64,000 bases of DNA from Burkholderia sp. GAS332 (GCA_900142905.1 FSRV01000001.1:930001-994000); one strand, 5' to 3'; counted from the stretch's first letter, positions 27,424 through 38,436 are shown. The notes: generated from the sequence alone by a model not told the origin. A program made the numbers and translations.

Positions 27424-29982
27424 TCAGCGCTTAATCGGCCGGCGCGGTTTCGGGTGGATGCGCGGACGGGACGACGCGCTATCGAAACCTATCGGCGCCG
27501 CCATATACGCGTTCAGCTTGTCGCGCACCCATGGCTCCGGATTGCCGACTGTCGAGATGATGCCGGTGGTGGAGCCGCCGCCTAGCAGCACGGCAAAGAT
27601 GCCGCGGACCGGGAAATCGCCGTATGACGGATTGGAGATGTCGAAGGGCTCGGAGCGGATGAACATGTCCTCGGCGGTTTGTCCCATGTCACTCTGAAAT
27701 GCGGTCGGAAACTGCAGTGCGAGGATGTTGGGATGGACGTGATGATAGTCCGAGCCGATTGCGGGATCCCCCAGCAAACAACTGCCGCCGGTGCCCCAAT
27801 GCTGGCTGTCGAAATCGGCATTGACGGAGTCTGCCGTGGCCGGGGTACGGCTCGCGGGGATTTGCCATGGCATCACTGGCAACTTGAGTGCACGGCTCAC
27901 TTCCTTGCAAAAATCAAAAAAGCGTTGCCATTCACGCGGACCGTAGCAATAGCCGTTCACATACGCGCGCTGCGTGAAATCGTCTGCTTCGTAGCGATCG
28001 ATCGCCAGAAAGTCCGGCGGGGTATCGGCGCCATAGACACCCAGGCTCTTGACGTAGTCGGCGGTCTGTTGCGCCGGGGTAGCCGGGTCGACATCTTCGT
28101 ATATCCACTCCGAACGACCGACCCCCCACAGGTTGATCTGCCACCCAAACACCACCTTGGGCGCAACCGTGCGGGTCAACCAGTTGACGGCAGCGACATA
28201 GCCGCGAATCGTGTCGGTAATGCTGGCCGGAATCGTGGCTTTGATGGACCAATGGTCTAGCGCGGTTTGCAGCGGTTGACGCACCGGCATCGCGTAGTCG
28301 GCCGTAAAGTTGCCCTGCTGGCAGGCACCGAGAAAATCCGGATTGACCACGTAGCCCGCGGGCACGGGATGAGCAGAGTCAATCGCCTTGTTGGCGAGGT
28401 TCAGCGACAGGATGTAATTCGCGAAGCTGTGAGCGTGCTGGTCGCCGTTGGCCAACTGGCCTGGCGTGTTCCCCAACGACAGATTGCACGTGTACGAGAT
28501 CAGCACCGGCAGCACGGGTTGCTTGTTGCCCAGTTGCGTTTCGATGGTGCGTGCGAGATTGATGGTCGTGGTGGTGGCCGGGTCGTCGGTGAGGTAGACG
28601 TTGGCGTCGCCGGCGCCGTCATTGCCCGCGTACTTGAACACCGACGACGCGCGCGCACTGACGAAATCAGCGGCGTTGCCCGGCGTCAGATCGGCGCATC
28701 CGCCGAAGCTCAGATAGGGCGGGAAGCCTGGCACGTTGAGATTTGCCGACAATTCGATCGATACATTCAGCGCCGCGCTGCCGTCCGGCTTGACCTCGAG
28801 TGAGTCCGGCATCGTCACCGCCACCACGCTGCCTTGTGAAACGAAGTCAGCCGAGTCCGGGGTGTACGTGGCGGGTTTGACCAGCACATCGAACGCCGTT
28901 TTCTGCGCCCATACGCTGACGGACTGTACATAGCTCATGTCGGCGCCGGTCAGCCGCAGGTTGATCTGACGGTTCAGCGAGACATCGGCGTCGATGACGA
29001 TCGGCACCGTGACGAAACCGGTCGTGTCGACCGCCGTGGTTTGCACGGCCGAATCGTTGATCGTCACGCTTTGGAGGCGGTTCGCGAGCGTGATCGCGGG
29101 TGTGGCGAAGCTGTACTTCAGATCGTTCAGCGCGATTGCGTCGATCTTGATCAGCGCGATGCCCTGCACCGGCAAGCGCCGCAATGGAGTCGTCACGTTG
29201 ACCGCGCTCGTGAATGTAGCGAGCGACTGGCCGCTCGCCTGATCGACCACATTCACGTGCAGCGTTTCGGTGGCGAGACCCGTGAGTGCGCCGATCGCGA
29301 CGTCGAGTGCCGCGTATCGTTGCAGCAGACCGAAACTGACCGACGCGTGAGCGGTCTCGCCGATGGAAACCGTCACGTTGGAAGGAGAGATGACAAGCGG
29401 AGCGATGACTGTCAGATCCGCGGTTTCGACATCGCTGCCGCTGATTGTGTAGTCGCCCTGGGGCAAACTGACCTGCGTGGTTTGCCCATAAGCAAGGGCG
29501 ACTGTCGATGTGAGGCCGCCGTATGTGAAGGTCACGCTCGGCACAATAGTGGCTAGCGCAGGATCGGGGCAGGGGGCGCAATCGATCGACACCGTGCCGT
29601 TCACCTCCGGTGTGCTGTCGGCAGCAATGACGAACGACGTCAAGTACGGGGTGGGATCCTTGGTCAGGTCGCCATTGACCCCGATCGTGATCTGGTCTCG
29701 CGCATCCATCTGATGCGGGTCAGCGAAGTTCATTTGGGCGGAGACAGAATAGGTGCTTGCATCGATCTGCGCGGATTGCGCATCGACAGTCGTTTCGACC
29801 CACGAAACGAACGATGGATAGATGTCTGTATTCCGTACGGCGGCGGGCGCCTTGAAGTCGAACGCCAGGAACTGCTTGACCTGGACGGCGCTGCCGTCGG
29901 GGTACTTGAGATTGGACAGAACGATGCTGCCGTACCACTCGTTGGCGCCGGGCGCCACGATTGCGTCGTAAGTGATATTCAC
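27424..29982 (-). CDS. Large orphan protein, beta-rich N-half and glycosidase-like C-half
   Basis: I do not recognise a named family. The 852-residue product starts at a GTG with GGAGG six bases before it (VNITYDAIVAPGANEWYG); no ATG fits. Residues 1 to about 480 are Thr/Val/Ser-rich and beta-sheet-like, in several modules, one holding a DCAPCPDPA Cys pair. From about 485 the chain looks like a TIM-barrel glycosidase: PVLPVLISYTCN, VVFGWQINLWGVG, DFLAIDRYEADDF, FDFCKEVSRALKLPVMPWQIPASR and a GSDYHHVHPNILAL stretch. The tail is basic (RPRIHPKPRRPIKR). No signal peptide is visible, which is odd for a carbohydrate-active enzyme. It is transcribed alone. Confidence 0.7.
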   Translation of the reverse strand: MNITYDAIVAPGANEWYGSIVLSNLKYPDGSAVQVKQFLAFDFKAPAAVRNTDIYPSFVSWVETTVDAQSAQIDASTYSVSAQMNFADPHQMDARDQITIGVNGDLTKDPTPYLTSFVIAADSTPEVNGTVSIDCAPCPDPALATIVPSVTFTYGGLTSTVALAYGQTTQVSLPQGDYTISGSDVETADLTVIAPLVISPSNVTVSIGETAHASVSFGLLQRYAALDVAIGALTGLATETLHVNVVDQASGQSLATFTSAVNVTTPLRRLPVQGIALIKIDAIALNDLKYSFATPAITLANRLQSVTINDSAVQTTAVDTTGFVTVPIVIDADVSLNRQINLRLTGADMSYVQSVSVWAQKTAFDVLVKPATYTPDSADFVSQGSVVAVTMPDSLEVKPDGSAALNVSIELSANLNVPGFPPYLSFGGCADLTPGNAADFVSARASSVFKYAGNDGAGDANVYLTDDPATTTTINLARTIETQLGNKQPVLPVLISYTCNLSLGNTPGQLANGDQHAHSFANYILSLNLANKAIDSAHPVPAGYVVNPDFLGACQQGNFTADYAMPVRQPLQTALDHWSIKATIPASITDTIRGYVAAVNWLTRTVAPKVVFGWQINLWGVGRSEWIYEDVDPATPAQQTADYVKSLGVYGADTPPDFLAIDRYEADDFTQRAYVNGYCYGPREWQRFFDFCKEVSRALKLPVMPWQIPASRTPATADSVNADFDSQHWGTGGSCLLGDPAIGSDYHHVHPNILALQFPTAFQSDMGQTAEDMFIRSEPFDISNPSYGDFPVRGIFAVLLGGGSTTGIISTVGNPEPWVRDKLNAYMAAPIGFDSASSRPRIHPKPRRPIKR

Positions 29983-30347
29983 AGTTGCCCTCCAGGCAAG
30001 CGACGGGGCGAATCGGCGACGTCCCGGATGGAGGTCACGGCCGCACCGCAAAAACGATCCTGCATCGATGACTATTGATTCGGTATCCGAAATAAATGAG
30101 ATAAATAACCATTGGCTGATGATGTGGATGGACTCCTTTTGCGAATGAGGAAGAGTGGAAATGACAAGCCCTATGACGGCGACGGAGACGCCGTTTGACC
30201 ACGAAAGGTTGACGGAAGTGTAAGGGAGAAAGGGGGGAGTTGACCGGCGCGCGGCGAACTGCCACGTGCGCGCCGGGGTTGGATATTCACGCGTACGCAG
30301 CGGGCGCTGCGCGGATTGATGACTAGGTCAGTCGTGCTGCGCGAAGA
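29983..30347. other. Intergenic region between the orphan gene and dut
   Basis: No gene is visible. The left part is AT-rich and should hold the promoter of the orphan gene. The right part contains two hairpins past the dut stop: CCGGCGCGC with GCGCGCCGG (30244-30276) and CGCAGC with GCTGCG (30296-30311). Either might end the ribF-to-dut transcript. Confidence 0.45.
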
Positions 30348-30794
30348 TCAGTGCTTGCCCGTGCTGCCAAACCCACCCGCGCCACGTTCGCTGGTTTCGA
30401 AATCGTCGACGATATTGAACTCGGCCTGGACCACCGGCACGATTACGAGTTGCGCGAGGCGCTCCATCGGATTCAGCACGAACGTCGTCTCGCCGCGATT
30501 CCACGTCGAGATCATCAGCTGACCCTGGTAATCCGAATCGATCAGGCCGACCAGATTGCCCAGCACGATCCCATGCTTATGGCCCAAACCCGAACGCGGC
30601 AAAATCAACGCCGCATAACCCGGATCGGCAACGTGAATCGCGAGACCCGTCGGCACCAGCGCGGTTTCGCCGGGTTTCAGCGTCAACGGCTCGTCGAGGC
30701 AGGCGCGCAGGTCGAGGCCCGCGCTGCCGGTGGTGGCGTAGGCCGGGAGTTGGTCGCGCATGCGCGCATCGAGAATCTTCAGGTCAAGTTTCAT
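30348..30794 (-). CDS. dut: dUTP diphosphatase (dUTPase)
   Basis: This 148-residue trimeric enzyme splits dUTP to dUMP and pyrophosphate, keeping uracil out of DNA and supplying thymidylate synthesis. All five family motifs are present: [38 protein letters not shown] and the flexible C-terminal [11 protein letters not shown]. It is the last gene of the ribF-to-dut run and starts 15 bp after the monooxygenase stop. Confidence 0.97.
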   Translation of the reverse strand: MKLDLKILDARMRDQLPAYATTGSAGLDLRACLDEPLTLKPGETALVPTGLAIHVADPGYAALILPRSGLGHKHGIVLGNLVGLIDSDYQGQLMISTWNRGETTFVLNPMERLAQLVIVPVVQAEFNIVDDFETSERGAGGFGSTGKH

Positions 30795-30808
30795 GCAGGG
30801 TCGAAGGG

Positions 30809-31828
30809 TTAAGGGGTGGGGGCCGGGCGCCCGAGTTGGAACGCATCGGCAAGAAGTTCATAGGAGCGCAGCCGGGCGCGGTAGCTGCCCGCGACGGTGA
30901 GCACGATCAGTTCGTCGGCCTGGAACTGCTCCTGCAACGCATGAAGCCGCTCAGTGACGGTTTCCGGCGTGCCGATGATACTGCGCGGCTTCTCGCGGTC
31001 GATCACCAGTTGCTCGCGCACGCCGTATTCCTGTGCCGCGCCTTGCTCGACCGTCGGAATCGGCGCATTCAGGCCAAGGGCCATCTGTACGCGGCGCAGG
31101 TCGACCGCTTTTTCCAGATCGGCGGCTTCCTGTTCGGTGTCGGCGCAAATCACGAACACCGAGGCGGCCAGATAGGGTTGTTCTGTTTCCAGGCTAGCCT
31201 TGAAGCGTTCACGATAAGCCAGCGCCACCTGCTGCCCGAAATGCGCGTTGATGAAATGCGCGAATGCGAAGCGGATGCCGAGTTGCGCCGCCAGCAGGCC
31301 GCCGAATTCACTCGACCCGAGCATCCACAATTGGGGACGCGTAGCGATTTGCGGTTGAAGCAGCACGCCGTGCGCAAGGTGATCCTCGGGCAGCGTGCCG
31401 TGCATCAGGCCGACCAGATCGGCCACCTGCTGCGGAAAAAATTCGCCGCGATTGTAGGCGCCGGCGGCGACCGCCTGTGCCGTGCGCATGTCGCCGCCCG
31501 GCGCGCGTCCCACGCCCAGATCGATACGGTTCGGAAACAGTGCCTCGAGCATAAGGAATTGCTCGGCGACCTTGAAGGGGCTGTAGTACGGCAGCATCAC
31601 GCCACCGGAGCCCAGGCGAATGCGCTGGGTCACGCTGCCGAGGCGTGCGAGCATCACCTCGGGGCAAGGGTTCGAGACACCCCGCAGGCCGTGGTGTTCG
31701 GCGCACCAATAGCGCGTGTAGCCGAGGTCGTCAGCCAACTGCGCGAGTTCGACGGTGGCGGCGATTGCGTCCGCCACTGAGTGCCCGTCGATCACGGGCG
31801 TTTGATCGAGCACGGAAAGTAGCGTCAT
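30809..31828 (-). CDS. LLM-class flavin-dependent oxidoreductase
   Basis: This 339-residue luciferase-like monooxygenase of the single-component YhbW/MsnO8-type group has [10 protein letters not shown] at the N-terminus. The [18 protein letters not shown] motif near residue 44 is followed by [23 protein letters not shown] and [16 protein letters not shown]. It should use FMN and a reductant to oxidise an unknown substrate. It lies between coaBC and dut, which are usually adjacent in this group; spacing of 75 and 14 bp suggests co-transcription. CoaBC also binds FMN. Confidence 0.88.
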   Translation of the reverse strand: MTLLSVLDQTPVIDGHSVADAIAATVELAQLADDLGYTRYWCAEHHGLRGVSNPCPEVMLARLGSVTQRIRLGSGGVMLPYYSPFKVAEQFLMLEALFPNRIDLGVGRAPGGDMRTAQAVAAGAYNRGEFFPQQVADLVGLMHGTLPEDHLAHGVLLQPQIATRPQLWMLGSSEFGGLLAAQLGIRFAFAHFINAHFGQQVALAYRERFKASLETEQPYLAASVFVICADTEQEAADLEKAVDLRRVQMALGLNAPIPTVEQGAAQEYGVREQLVIDREKPRSIIGTPETVTERLHALQEQFQADELIVLTVAGSYRARLRSYELLADAFQLGRPAPTP

Positions 31829-31903
31829 GTCAGCACTGCTCCAGATGATTCGGTGCGCGAGAGCCGCTGGCGGCGCGTTCAGCGTGCGCCGCCTCGTGCG
31901 GCT

Positions 31904-33118
31904 TTAGCGGATCAGACTTGTGTCGGGCAGACGCTTCGCAATTTCTACGATCAACGCGCGCGCGAGCGTCTGCTTGTCGGCGCGCGGCAGTTTCGTTGCA
32001 CCGCCTGCTTCGAACAGGATCACCTCGTTGTCGTCGAGGCCGAACGTCAGCGGACCGAGATTGCCAATCAGGAGCGGCACGTTCTTGCGCACGCGCTTTT
32101 CTTCGCCGTGCACTTCAAGGTCCCCGCTTTCCGCCGCAAAGCCGACCGCGAACGGCGGATGCTGCAGCTTGGCTACCGCGGCCAGAATGTCCGGATTCTC
32201 GACAAACGTAAAGGTGGGCAGGGCGCGCTCGGCGGTCTTCTTGATCTTGTGTTCGCTGGCGTGATCGGCGCGCCAGTCGGCCACCGCGGCCACGCCGATG
32301 AAGATGTCGGCGTCGGCCACCGAGCGCATCACCGCGTCGTGCATGTGCTGCGCGGTTTGCACGTCTTCGCGGAATACGCCCCACGGCGTTTCCAGCGCGA
32401 CAGGGCCGGCGATCAGATGCACCTCGGCGCCCGCTTGTTGCGCGGCGCGCGCCAGTGCGAAGCCCATCTTGCCGCTCGAACGATTGGTGATACCGCGCAC
32501 CGGATCGAGCGGCTCGAAGGTCGGGCCGGCGGTCAGCAACACGCGACGGCCGGACAGGATCTTCGGCGAGAAGAATGATGCGATCGCTTCGTAAGTCGCG
32601 GCCGCTTCCAGCATGCGCCCGTCGCCGACTTCGCCGCATGCCTGCGGACCCGAATCGGGGCCGAGCACTTCAATGCCGTCCGCACGCAGCTGCGTGACGT
32701 TGCGTTGGGTGGCCGGGTTTTGCCACATCTGCCGGTTCATCGCGGGCACGACCAGCAGCGGACAATCGCGCGCGACGCACAGCGTCGACAGCAGATCGTC
32801 GGCCATGCCGTGCGCGAGTTTGGCGAGGAAATCGGTCGAGGCGGGCGCAATGACGATCGCGTCGGCTTCACGCGACAGATCGATGTGCGCCATGTTGTTC
32901 GGCACGCGGCCGTCCCACTGGCTCGTGTAGACCGGCCGGCCGGACAGCGCTTGCATCGTGACGGGGGTGATGAACTGTGTAGCCGCTTCGGTCATCACGA
33001 CCTGCACGGTCGCACCAGCCTTGGTCAACAGGCGTGTGAGCTCGGCGATCTTGTAGCAGGCAATGCCGCCTGTCATGCCAAGGACGAGGTGTTTTCCTGC
33101 GAGTTCTGCGGTTGCCAA
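31904..33118 (-). CDS. coaBC: Bifunctional phosphopantothenoylcysteine synthetase/decarboxylase
   Basis: This 404-residue protein carries out two steps of coenzyme A synthesis. The N-terminal CoaC flavoprotein domain (about 1-190) has GMTGGIACYKIAELTR, the substrate-binding VVPAMNRQMWQNPA and the GEVGDGRM region. The CoaB domain follows, with VLLTAGPTFEPLDPVRGITNRSSGKMGFALA and AVADWRADH. Translation appears to start at a TTG (33118) with GGAGG six bases before it, and no suitable ATG is nearby. It is 37 bp downstream of lspA. Confidence 0.94.
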   Translation of the reverse strand: MATAELAGKHLVLGMTGGIACYKIAELTRLLTKAGATVQVVMTEAATQFITPVTMQALSGRPVYTSQWDGRVPNNMAHIDLSREADAIVIAPASTDFLAKLAHGMADDLLSTLCVARDCPLLVVPAMNRQMWQNPATQRNVTQLRADGIEVLGPDSGPQACGEVGDGRMLEAAATYEAIASFFSPKILSGRRVLLTAGPTFEPLDPVRGITNRSSGKMGFALARAAQQAGAEVHLIAGPVALETPWGVFREDVQTAQHMHDAVMRSVADADIFIGVAAVADWRADHASEHKIKKTAERALPTFTFVENPDILAAVAKLQHPPFAVGFAAESGDLEVHGEEKRVRKNVPLLIGNLGPLTFGLDDNEVILFEAGGATKLPRADKQTLARALIVEIAKRLPDTSLIR

Positions 33119-33155
33119 CGAAAGCCTCCGACAAAGCGTGGTGGTCCTATGCCCG

Positions 33156-33662
33156 TTAGCGCGAGCCGCGTACGCGCCGCAACTCGTCTAGCACGAGCAG
33201 GATCGCGCCGATCGTGATCGCGCTGTCGGCGAGATTGAACGCCGGCCAGTGCCACGTGCGGACGTGAAAGTCGAGAAAGTCGATCACGTGGCCGTACGCG
33301 AGCCGGTCGATCACATTGCCGAGCGCGCCGCCAAGAATCAGCGAGAGCGCCGTGCAGAACATTTTCTGTCCGCCGTGGCGCTTGAGCAGGTAGCAGATCA
33401 CCAGTGCCGCGACCACGCCGAGCGCGGTGAACGCCCAGCGCTGCCAGCCGCCCGCCATCGCGAGGAAGCTGAAGGCGGCGCCACGGTTGTACACGAGGAT
33501 CAGGTTGAAAAACGGCGTGACCTCATGCGGAACACCGTAGGCAAACACCTTCTGGATCGCGATTTTCGTCAGCTGATCGAACAGGATCACGATCAGCGCG
33601 ACGCCAAGCCACGGTGCCAGCGAACTGCCGCCGGCCGACGTTTTCGACATGGTTTTTGCCAT
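33156..33662 (-). CDS. lspA: Lipoprotein signal peptidase (signal peptidase II)
   Basis: This 168-residue inner-membrane aspartic protease cuts signal peptides from diacylated prolipoproteins. It has four membrane helices. The catalytic aspartates lie in [18 protein letters not shown] and [11 protein letters not shown], and the family motif [10 protein letters not shown] is present. The start ([12 protein letters not shown]) shares one base with the ileS stop (TAATG), so the two are translationally coupled. The chain has a short extra N-terminal tail before helix 1. Confidence 0.96.
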   Translation of the reverse strand: MAKTMSKTSAGGSSLAPWLGVALIVILFDQLTKIAIQKVFAYGVPHEVTPFFNLILVYNRGAAFSFLAMAGGWQRWAFTALGVVAALVICYLLKRHGGQKMFCTALSLILGGALGNVIDRLAYGHVIDFLDFHVRTWHWPAFNLADSAITIGAILLVLDELRRVRGSR

Positions 33663-36499
33663 TATGCCGCGCTCCGCGTTTCGCCGTTGCCGAACAGGTT
33701 GCTGAAGCAGCGGCCGCACAGGCTGGGGTGCTCGGCGTTGGCGCCGACGTCCGCGCGGTAGTGCCAGCAGCGTTCGCACTTCAGATACTTCGAGGCGATC
33801 ACTTCGACGCCTTCTTCCGCTTCGCTGTCGACCTTCACGACGTTCGCCGCCGACGTGATCAGCACAAACTTCAGGTCGTCTCCGAGGCTCGCGAGCGCGT
33901 CGTAACGCGCACCGCTCGCGCGGATTTCGACTTCCGCCTGCAGTGACGAACCGATCAGGTTCGCGACGCGTGCTTCTTCCAGTGCCTTGGTCACGTCGCT
34001 ACGCGCGGCGCGCAGCAGCGTCCATTTGTCGAGCAGGTCACCGGCTTGCGGGACGGCCGGGAACGCGTGATAGGTCTCGGTGAAGATCGTTTCGCTGTTC
34101 GGCGAGAAGATCTTCCACGCTTCTTCCGCGGTGAACGACAGGAACGGCGCCATCAGGCGCAGCAGGCCGTGTGCGATGTGATACAGCGCGGTCTGAGCCG
34201 AACGGCGTGCGACGGAGTCAGCCGCCGTGGTGTACAGACGGTCTTTCAGCACGTCCAGGTAGAAACCGCCGAGGTCTTCTGAGCAGAACGTCTGCAGTTT
34301 CGCGACCACCGGGTGGAACTCGTACTTGTCGTAGTGCGAGAGGATGTCGTTCTGCAGATTCGCCGACAGCGCCACCGCGTAACGATCGATCTCGAGCCAG
34401 TCTTCGACCGGACGCGCGTGTTGCGCGAAGTCGAAGTCCGACAGGTTCGCGAGCAGGAAGCGCAATGTGTTGCGGATGCGGCGATAGCCTTCCGTGACGC
34501 GCTTCAGGATTTCTTCGGAGATCGCTAGTTCGCCCGAGTAATCGGTCGAGGCGATCCACAGACGAATGATTTCCGCGCCGAGGCGGTTCGACACTTCATG
34601 CGGGTCGATACCGTTGCCGAGCGACTTGCTCATCTTGCGGCCTTCGCCGTCGACGGTGAAGCCGTGCGTGAGCAGCGCGTTGTAGGGCGGGCGGCCGTCG
34701 AGCATCGAAGCCGTCAGCAGCGACGAGTGGAACCAGCCGCGGTGCTGGTCCGAGCCTTCCAGATACAGGTCAGCCGGGAATTGCAGTTCGTCTTTATGCG
34801 AGCCGCGCAGCACGTGCCAGTGCGTAGTGCCTGAATCGAACCAGACGTCCAGCGTGTCACGGTTCTTCTCGTACATGTTGGCGTCGTCGCCGAGCAGTTC
34901 GCGCGGGTCGAGCGTTTGCCACGCCTCGATGCCGGCCTTCTCGACGCGTTGCGCGACTTCTTCGAGCAGCTCCAGCGTGCGCGGATGCAGCTCACCGGTT
35001 TCCTTGTGCACGAAGAACGCCATCGGCACGCCCCATTGACGTTGACGCGACAACGTCCAGTCCGGGCGATTCGCGATCATGCTGAACAGGCGCTGCTTGC
35101 CCCACGACGGATAGAAGGCGGTGTTCTCGATGCCTTCGAGCGCGGTTTCGCGCAGCGTTTTGTCGGAGTCGTTCGGTTTCACGTCCATGCCGGCGAACCA
35201 CTGCGAGGTCGCGCGGTAGATGATCGGCGTCTTGTGACGCCAGCAGTGCATGTAGCTGTGCCGATAGTTCTCGGTGCGCAGCAGCGAACCGGCTGCCTGC
35301 AGGGCTTCGACGATCTGCGGATTGGCCGCCCAGATCGACAGGCCGCCGAACAGCGCGAGCGATTCGATGTAACGGCCGTCGCCCATCACCGGATTGATGA
35401 TGTCCGAATCGGCCATGCCATGCGCCTTGCAGGACACGAAGTCTTCCACGCCGTATGCCGGCGACGAGTGGACTACACCCGTACCCGATTCGGTCGTCAC
35501 GTAGTCGCCGAGATAAACCGGCGCCGTACGCTTGTAGGCCGGATGCGCGGCTGCGAGCGGATGATTGAAGCGCAGGTTGACGAGCTTCGCGCCCGGCGTG
35601 GTCGCGATGATCGAGCCTTCCAGTTCGTATTGCTTCAGGCACGCTTCAACCCGCTCTTCGGCCAGGATCAGCAAGCCGCGCGGCGTGTCGACCAGCGCGT
35701 AGACGATTTCCGGATGCAGGTTCAGCGCCTGGTTGGCGGGGATGGTCCACGGTGTGGTGGTCCAGATCACGATGCCGCCTTCGTTGCGCGGCAGTGCAGT
35801 CAGGCCAAATGCCTGCGCGGTCTTTTCCGGTTCGGCGAAGCTGAACAGTACGTCGATGGTCGGATCGGTCTTGTCCGCGTATTCAACTTCCGCTTCGGCC
35901 AACGCCGAGCCGCAGTCAAAACACCAGTTGACCGGCTTCAGGCCGCGATACACATAGCCCTTTTCCATGATCTTCGCGAGCGCGCGGATTTCGCCGGCTT
36001 CGTTCGTGAAGTTCATCGTCTTGTACGGATTGTCCCAGTCGCCGAGTACGCCCAGACGGCGGAAACCGACCTTCTGCTTCTCGATCTGTTCGGTCGCGTA
36101 GGCGCGCGCCTTCTGCATCACTTCAGCGGCCGGCAGCGACTTGCCGAACTGCTTTTCGATCTGGATTTCGATCGGCATGCCGTGGCAGTCCCAGCCCGGC
36201 ACATAGACCGCGTCGAAGCCCGCCAGATTGCGCGCCTTGACGATCATGTCCTTGAGGATCTTGTTCACCGCGTGGCCGAGGTGGATGTCGCCGTTTGCAT
36301 ACGGGGGGCCATCGTGCAGGATGAACTTCTTGCGGCCCTTGGAGGCGGCGCGGATCTTCTCGTAGACCTTGCGCTCCTGCCATTCCTTGACCCATTGCGG
36401 CTCGCGCTTGGGCAGGTCGCCACGCATCGGGAACGGCGTGTCGAGCAGGTTGACCGGGTAGCGTGACTGCGGTTTCGAATCGGCTTTCTTGTTGCTCAT
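33662..36499 (-). CDS. ileS: Isoleucyl-tRNA synthetase
   Basis: This 945-residue class Ia synthetase charges tRNA-Ile and hydrolyses mischarged Val-tRNA in its CP1 domain. The HIGH-type motif is GDIHLGH (near residue 70), the KMSKS motif is [10 protein letters not shown], and the [19 protein letters not shown] editing region reads [19 protein letters not shown]. The C-terminal zinc motif [12 protein letters not shown] ... CGRC is present. The frame opens 87 codons earlier, but [21 protein letters not shown] is the usual start. No T-box is expected or seen. Confidence 0.97.
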   Translation of the reverse strand: MSNKKADSKPQSRYPVNLLDTPFPMRGDLPKREPQWVKEWQERKVYEKIRAASKGRKKFILHDGPPYANGDIHLGHAVNKILKDMIVKARNLAGFDAVYVPGWDCHGMPIEIQIEKQFGKSLPAAEVMQKARAYATEQIEKQKVGFRRLGVLGDWDNPYKTMNFTNEAGEIRALAKIMEKGYVYRGLKPVNWCFDCGSALAEAEVEYADKTDPTIDVLFSFAEPEKTAQAFGLTALPRNEGGIVIWTTTPWTIPANQALNLHPEIVYALVDTPRGLLILAEERVEACLKQYELEGSIIATTPGAKLVNLRFNHPLAAAHPAYKRTAPVYLGDYVTTESGTGVVHSSPAYGVEDFVSCKAHGMADSDIINPVMGDGRYIESLALFGGLSIWAANPQIVEALQAAGSLLRTENYRHSYMHCWRHKTPIIYRATSQWFAGMDVKPNDSDKTLRETALEGIENTAFYPSWGKQRLFSMIANRPDWTLSRQRQWGVPMAFFVHKETGELHPRTLELLEEVAQRVEKAGIEAWQTLDPRELLGDDANMYEKNRDTLDVWFDSGTTHWHVLRGSHKDELQFPADLYLEGSDQHRGWFHSSLLTASMLDGRPPYNALLTHGFTVDGEGRKMSKSLGNGIDPHEVSNRLGAEIIRLWIASTDYSGELAISEEILKRVTEGYRRIRNTLRFLLANLSDFDFAQHARPVEDWLEIDRYAVALSANLQNDILSHYDKYEFHPVVAKLQTFCSEDLGGFYLDVLKDRLYTTAADSVARRSAQTALYHIAHGLLRLMAPFLSFTAEEAWKIFSPNSETIFTETYHAFPAVPQAGDLLDKWTLLRAARSDVTKALEEARVANLIGSSLQAEVEIRASGARYDALASLGDDLKFVLITSAANVVKVDSEAEEGVEVIASKYLKCERCWHYRADVGANAEHPSLCGRCFSNLFGNGETRSAA

Positions 36500-36668
36500 G
36501 ATGAGGTCGCGGTGAATTCGTTCTAAGCGCAGCGAGGCTGCGGTATGCGCACGAAGCGCAGGGCGTGGGGCGCGCCCGGCAGGCATGTCGCGTGATCCAC
36601 GGACGCCCTTCGATGCGCGCAGCGGTGGGTACATGCAGCGCTTGGCGCGCTCGCATGTACCGCGGCGG

Positions 36669-37664
36669 CTATCTAATTCGGTCGGTGGCCGAGGTGGCGA
36701 AACCGGTGGAACGGCTGCCAGGCGTGCCGGCGCCGACGGCCGCGAACCACGCGCGCGCATTGGCGACGTCGCGCGCGATGGCGGCGGTCAGGGTTTCGAG
36801 GTCGACGTATTTTTCCTCGTCACGCAGCTTTTTCAGGAATTCGACGCGCACGAGTTTGCCATACGCATCGCCGTGCCAATCGAGCAGATGCACTTCGAGC
36901 AGCACGCGGCCGGAATCGTCGACGGTGGGGCGCAGGCCGAGGCTGGCAACGCCCGGCAACGGTTCGTCCGCCACACCATGCACGCGCACCACGAAAATGC
37001 CCGCCAGTGCCGGACGCTTGTGTGCGATCGGCAGATTGAGCGTGGGGAAACCGAGATCGCGGCCGAGCTTCATGCCATGCACGACGTGGCCGCTGATCAG
37101 GTAGTCGCGGCCCAGCGCAGCGCGCGCCGAGTCGAGATCGCCCGACACCAGCGCCGTGCGCACGCCCGAGCTGGAAATGCGCGCGCCCGACGGATCCGCC
37201 ACGGTGGCCATCTGCTCGACTTCGAAACCGTAGTGCTGACCCGCGGTCTTGAGCGACGCAAAATCGCCCGCGCGTTTCGCGCCGTAGCGGAAGTCGTCGC
37301 CGATCATCACCCAGCGCGCATGCAGCCCGTTGACGATGATCCGTTCGACAAACGCATCCGGCGACTGGCTCGCGAAGGTGTGATTGAAATGCTCGACCAC
37401 GACCCGGTCGACGCCGTTGGTGCGCAGCGCCTCGAGCTTGTCGCGCAGCATCGCGATTCGCGGCGGCGCGCCAGCCGGGTTGAAGAACTCGCGCGGGTGC
37501 GGCTCGAAGGTCATCACGCAGACGGGCAGGCCGCGTGCATCGGCTGCGGCCCGGACGTGGGCGAGCAAAGCCTGATGGCCGCGGTGGACACCGTCGAAGT
37601 TGCCGATGGTCAGTGCGCAGGGCGCACGGCTTTCAGCATTGGGAAGACCGCGGAAGACTCTCAC
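36669..37664 (-). CDS. ribF: Bifunctional riboflavin kinase/FAD synthetase
   Basis: This 331-residue enzyme makes FMN from riboflavin and then FAD. The N-terminal FAD synthetase has [32 protein letters not shown] and the [15 protein letters not shown] signature. The C-terminal flavokinase has [12 protein letters not shown] and a [22 protein letters not shown] stretch. The start is a GTG at 37664 (MRVFRGLPN) without a clear ribosome site. It is first in the ribF-ileS-lspA-coaBC run and divergent from purN. Confidence 0.95.
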   Translation of the reverse strand: MRVFRGLPNAESRAPCALTIGNFDGVHRGHQALLAHVRAAADARGLPVCVMTFEPHPREFFNPAGAPPRIAMLRDKLEALRTNGVDRVVVEHFNHTFASQSPDAFVERIIVNGLHARWVMIGDDFRYGAKRAGDFASLKTAGQHYGFEVEQMATVADPSGARISSSGVRTALVSGDLDSARAALGRDYLISGHVVHGMKLGRDLGFPTLNLPIAHKRPALAGIFVVRVHGVADEPLPGVASLGLRPTVDDSGRVLLEVHLLDWHGDAYGKLVRVEFLKKLRDEEKYVDLETLTAAIARDVANARAWFAAVGAGTPGSRSTGFATSATDRIR

Positions 37665-37770
37665 GATAGCGGGTTTGAGGTAGGGCGGCTGAGGTGCCGC
37701 AAAACAAACGATTATAAACGCTCAGCGCACGAGACGGCGGCGCGTCGCCGTTTCAGTGTCCCCCGAATGA

Positions 37771-37776
37771 TAAAAT
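37771..37776 (+). promoter_or_regulatory. purN -10 box close to the start codon
   Basis: TAAAAT (preceded by TGA) ends six bases before the purN ATG, and no ribosome site lies between. The -35 region is weak. Transcription would start at or beside the start codon. Confidence 0.4.
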
Positions 37777-37782
37777 CCACGG

Positions 37783-38436
37783 ATGAAAAAACTCGTCATC
37801 CTGATTTCCGGACGGGGAAGCAACATGGAAGCTATCATTCGCGCCTGCGCGGACGAGGGCTGGGCGGCGCAAGTCGCCGCCGTGATTGCCAACCGTCCTG
37901 ACGCCGCGGGCCTTGCGTTCGCAGCGTCGCACGGCATTGCCACGGCGGTGGTCGACCACCGCCAGTTTCCCGATCGCGACAGCTTCGACGCAGCGCTGGC
38001 GCGAGAAATCGACAGTTTCGGGCCCGATCTGGTCGTGCTGGCCGGCTTCATGCGGGTGCTCACGGCCGGTTTCGTCGACCATTACGCGGGGCGCATGCTG
38101 AACGTGCACCCGTCGCTGCTGCCGAGCTTTCCGGGCCTGAAAACCCATCAACAAGCGCTTGACGCTGGCGTGCGGCTGCACGGCGCGTCGGTGCATTTTG
38201 TCACGTCGCAGCTGGACCACGGGCCGATCGTCGCGCAGGCGGCTGTCCCCGTTGAGGCTGGCGACACCCCCGCCATGCTCGCGGAACGCGTGCTGGCAAC
38301 CGAACACATTATTTATCCACGCGCGGTGCGCTGGTTCGTCGAAGGGCGTCTTGCCCTCGACGGCTTGCGTGTCACGCTTACGCCGCCGGAGCCGCAATGG
38401 CTCTTTGCCGGTCACACCGCCGGAGAGGGCGCATGA
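37783..38436 (+). CDS. purN: Phosphoribosylglycinamide formyltransferase
   Basis: This 217-residue enzyme transfers a formyl group from 10-formyl-THF to GAR in purine synthesis. The phosphate loop GRGSNMEAII is near the N-terminus. The catalytic residues sit in LNVHPSLLPSFPGLKTHQQAL (Asn and His) and in SQLDHGPIVAQAAV (Asp). It overlaps the RNA methyltransferase gene by 4 bp (ATGA). There is no visible ribosome site, and a -10-like box lies immediately upstream. Confidence 0.96.
   Translation: MKKLVILISGRGSNMEAIIRACADEGWAAQVAAVIANRPDAAGLAFAASHGIATAVVDHRQFPDRDSFDAALAREIDSFGPDLVVLAGFMRVLTAGFVDHYAGRMLNVHPSLLPSFPGLKTHQQALDAGVRLHGASVHFVTSQLDHGPIVAQAAVPVEAGDTPAMLAERVLATEHIIYPRAVRWFVEGRLALDGLRVTLTPPEPQWLFAGHTAGEGA

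Noticed and set aside
34916..36466. 516-residue open frame on the plus strand
   Set aside because: It is antisense to ileS; composition is typical of shadow frames.
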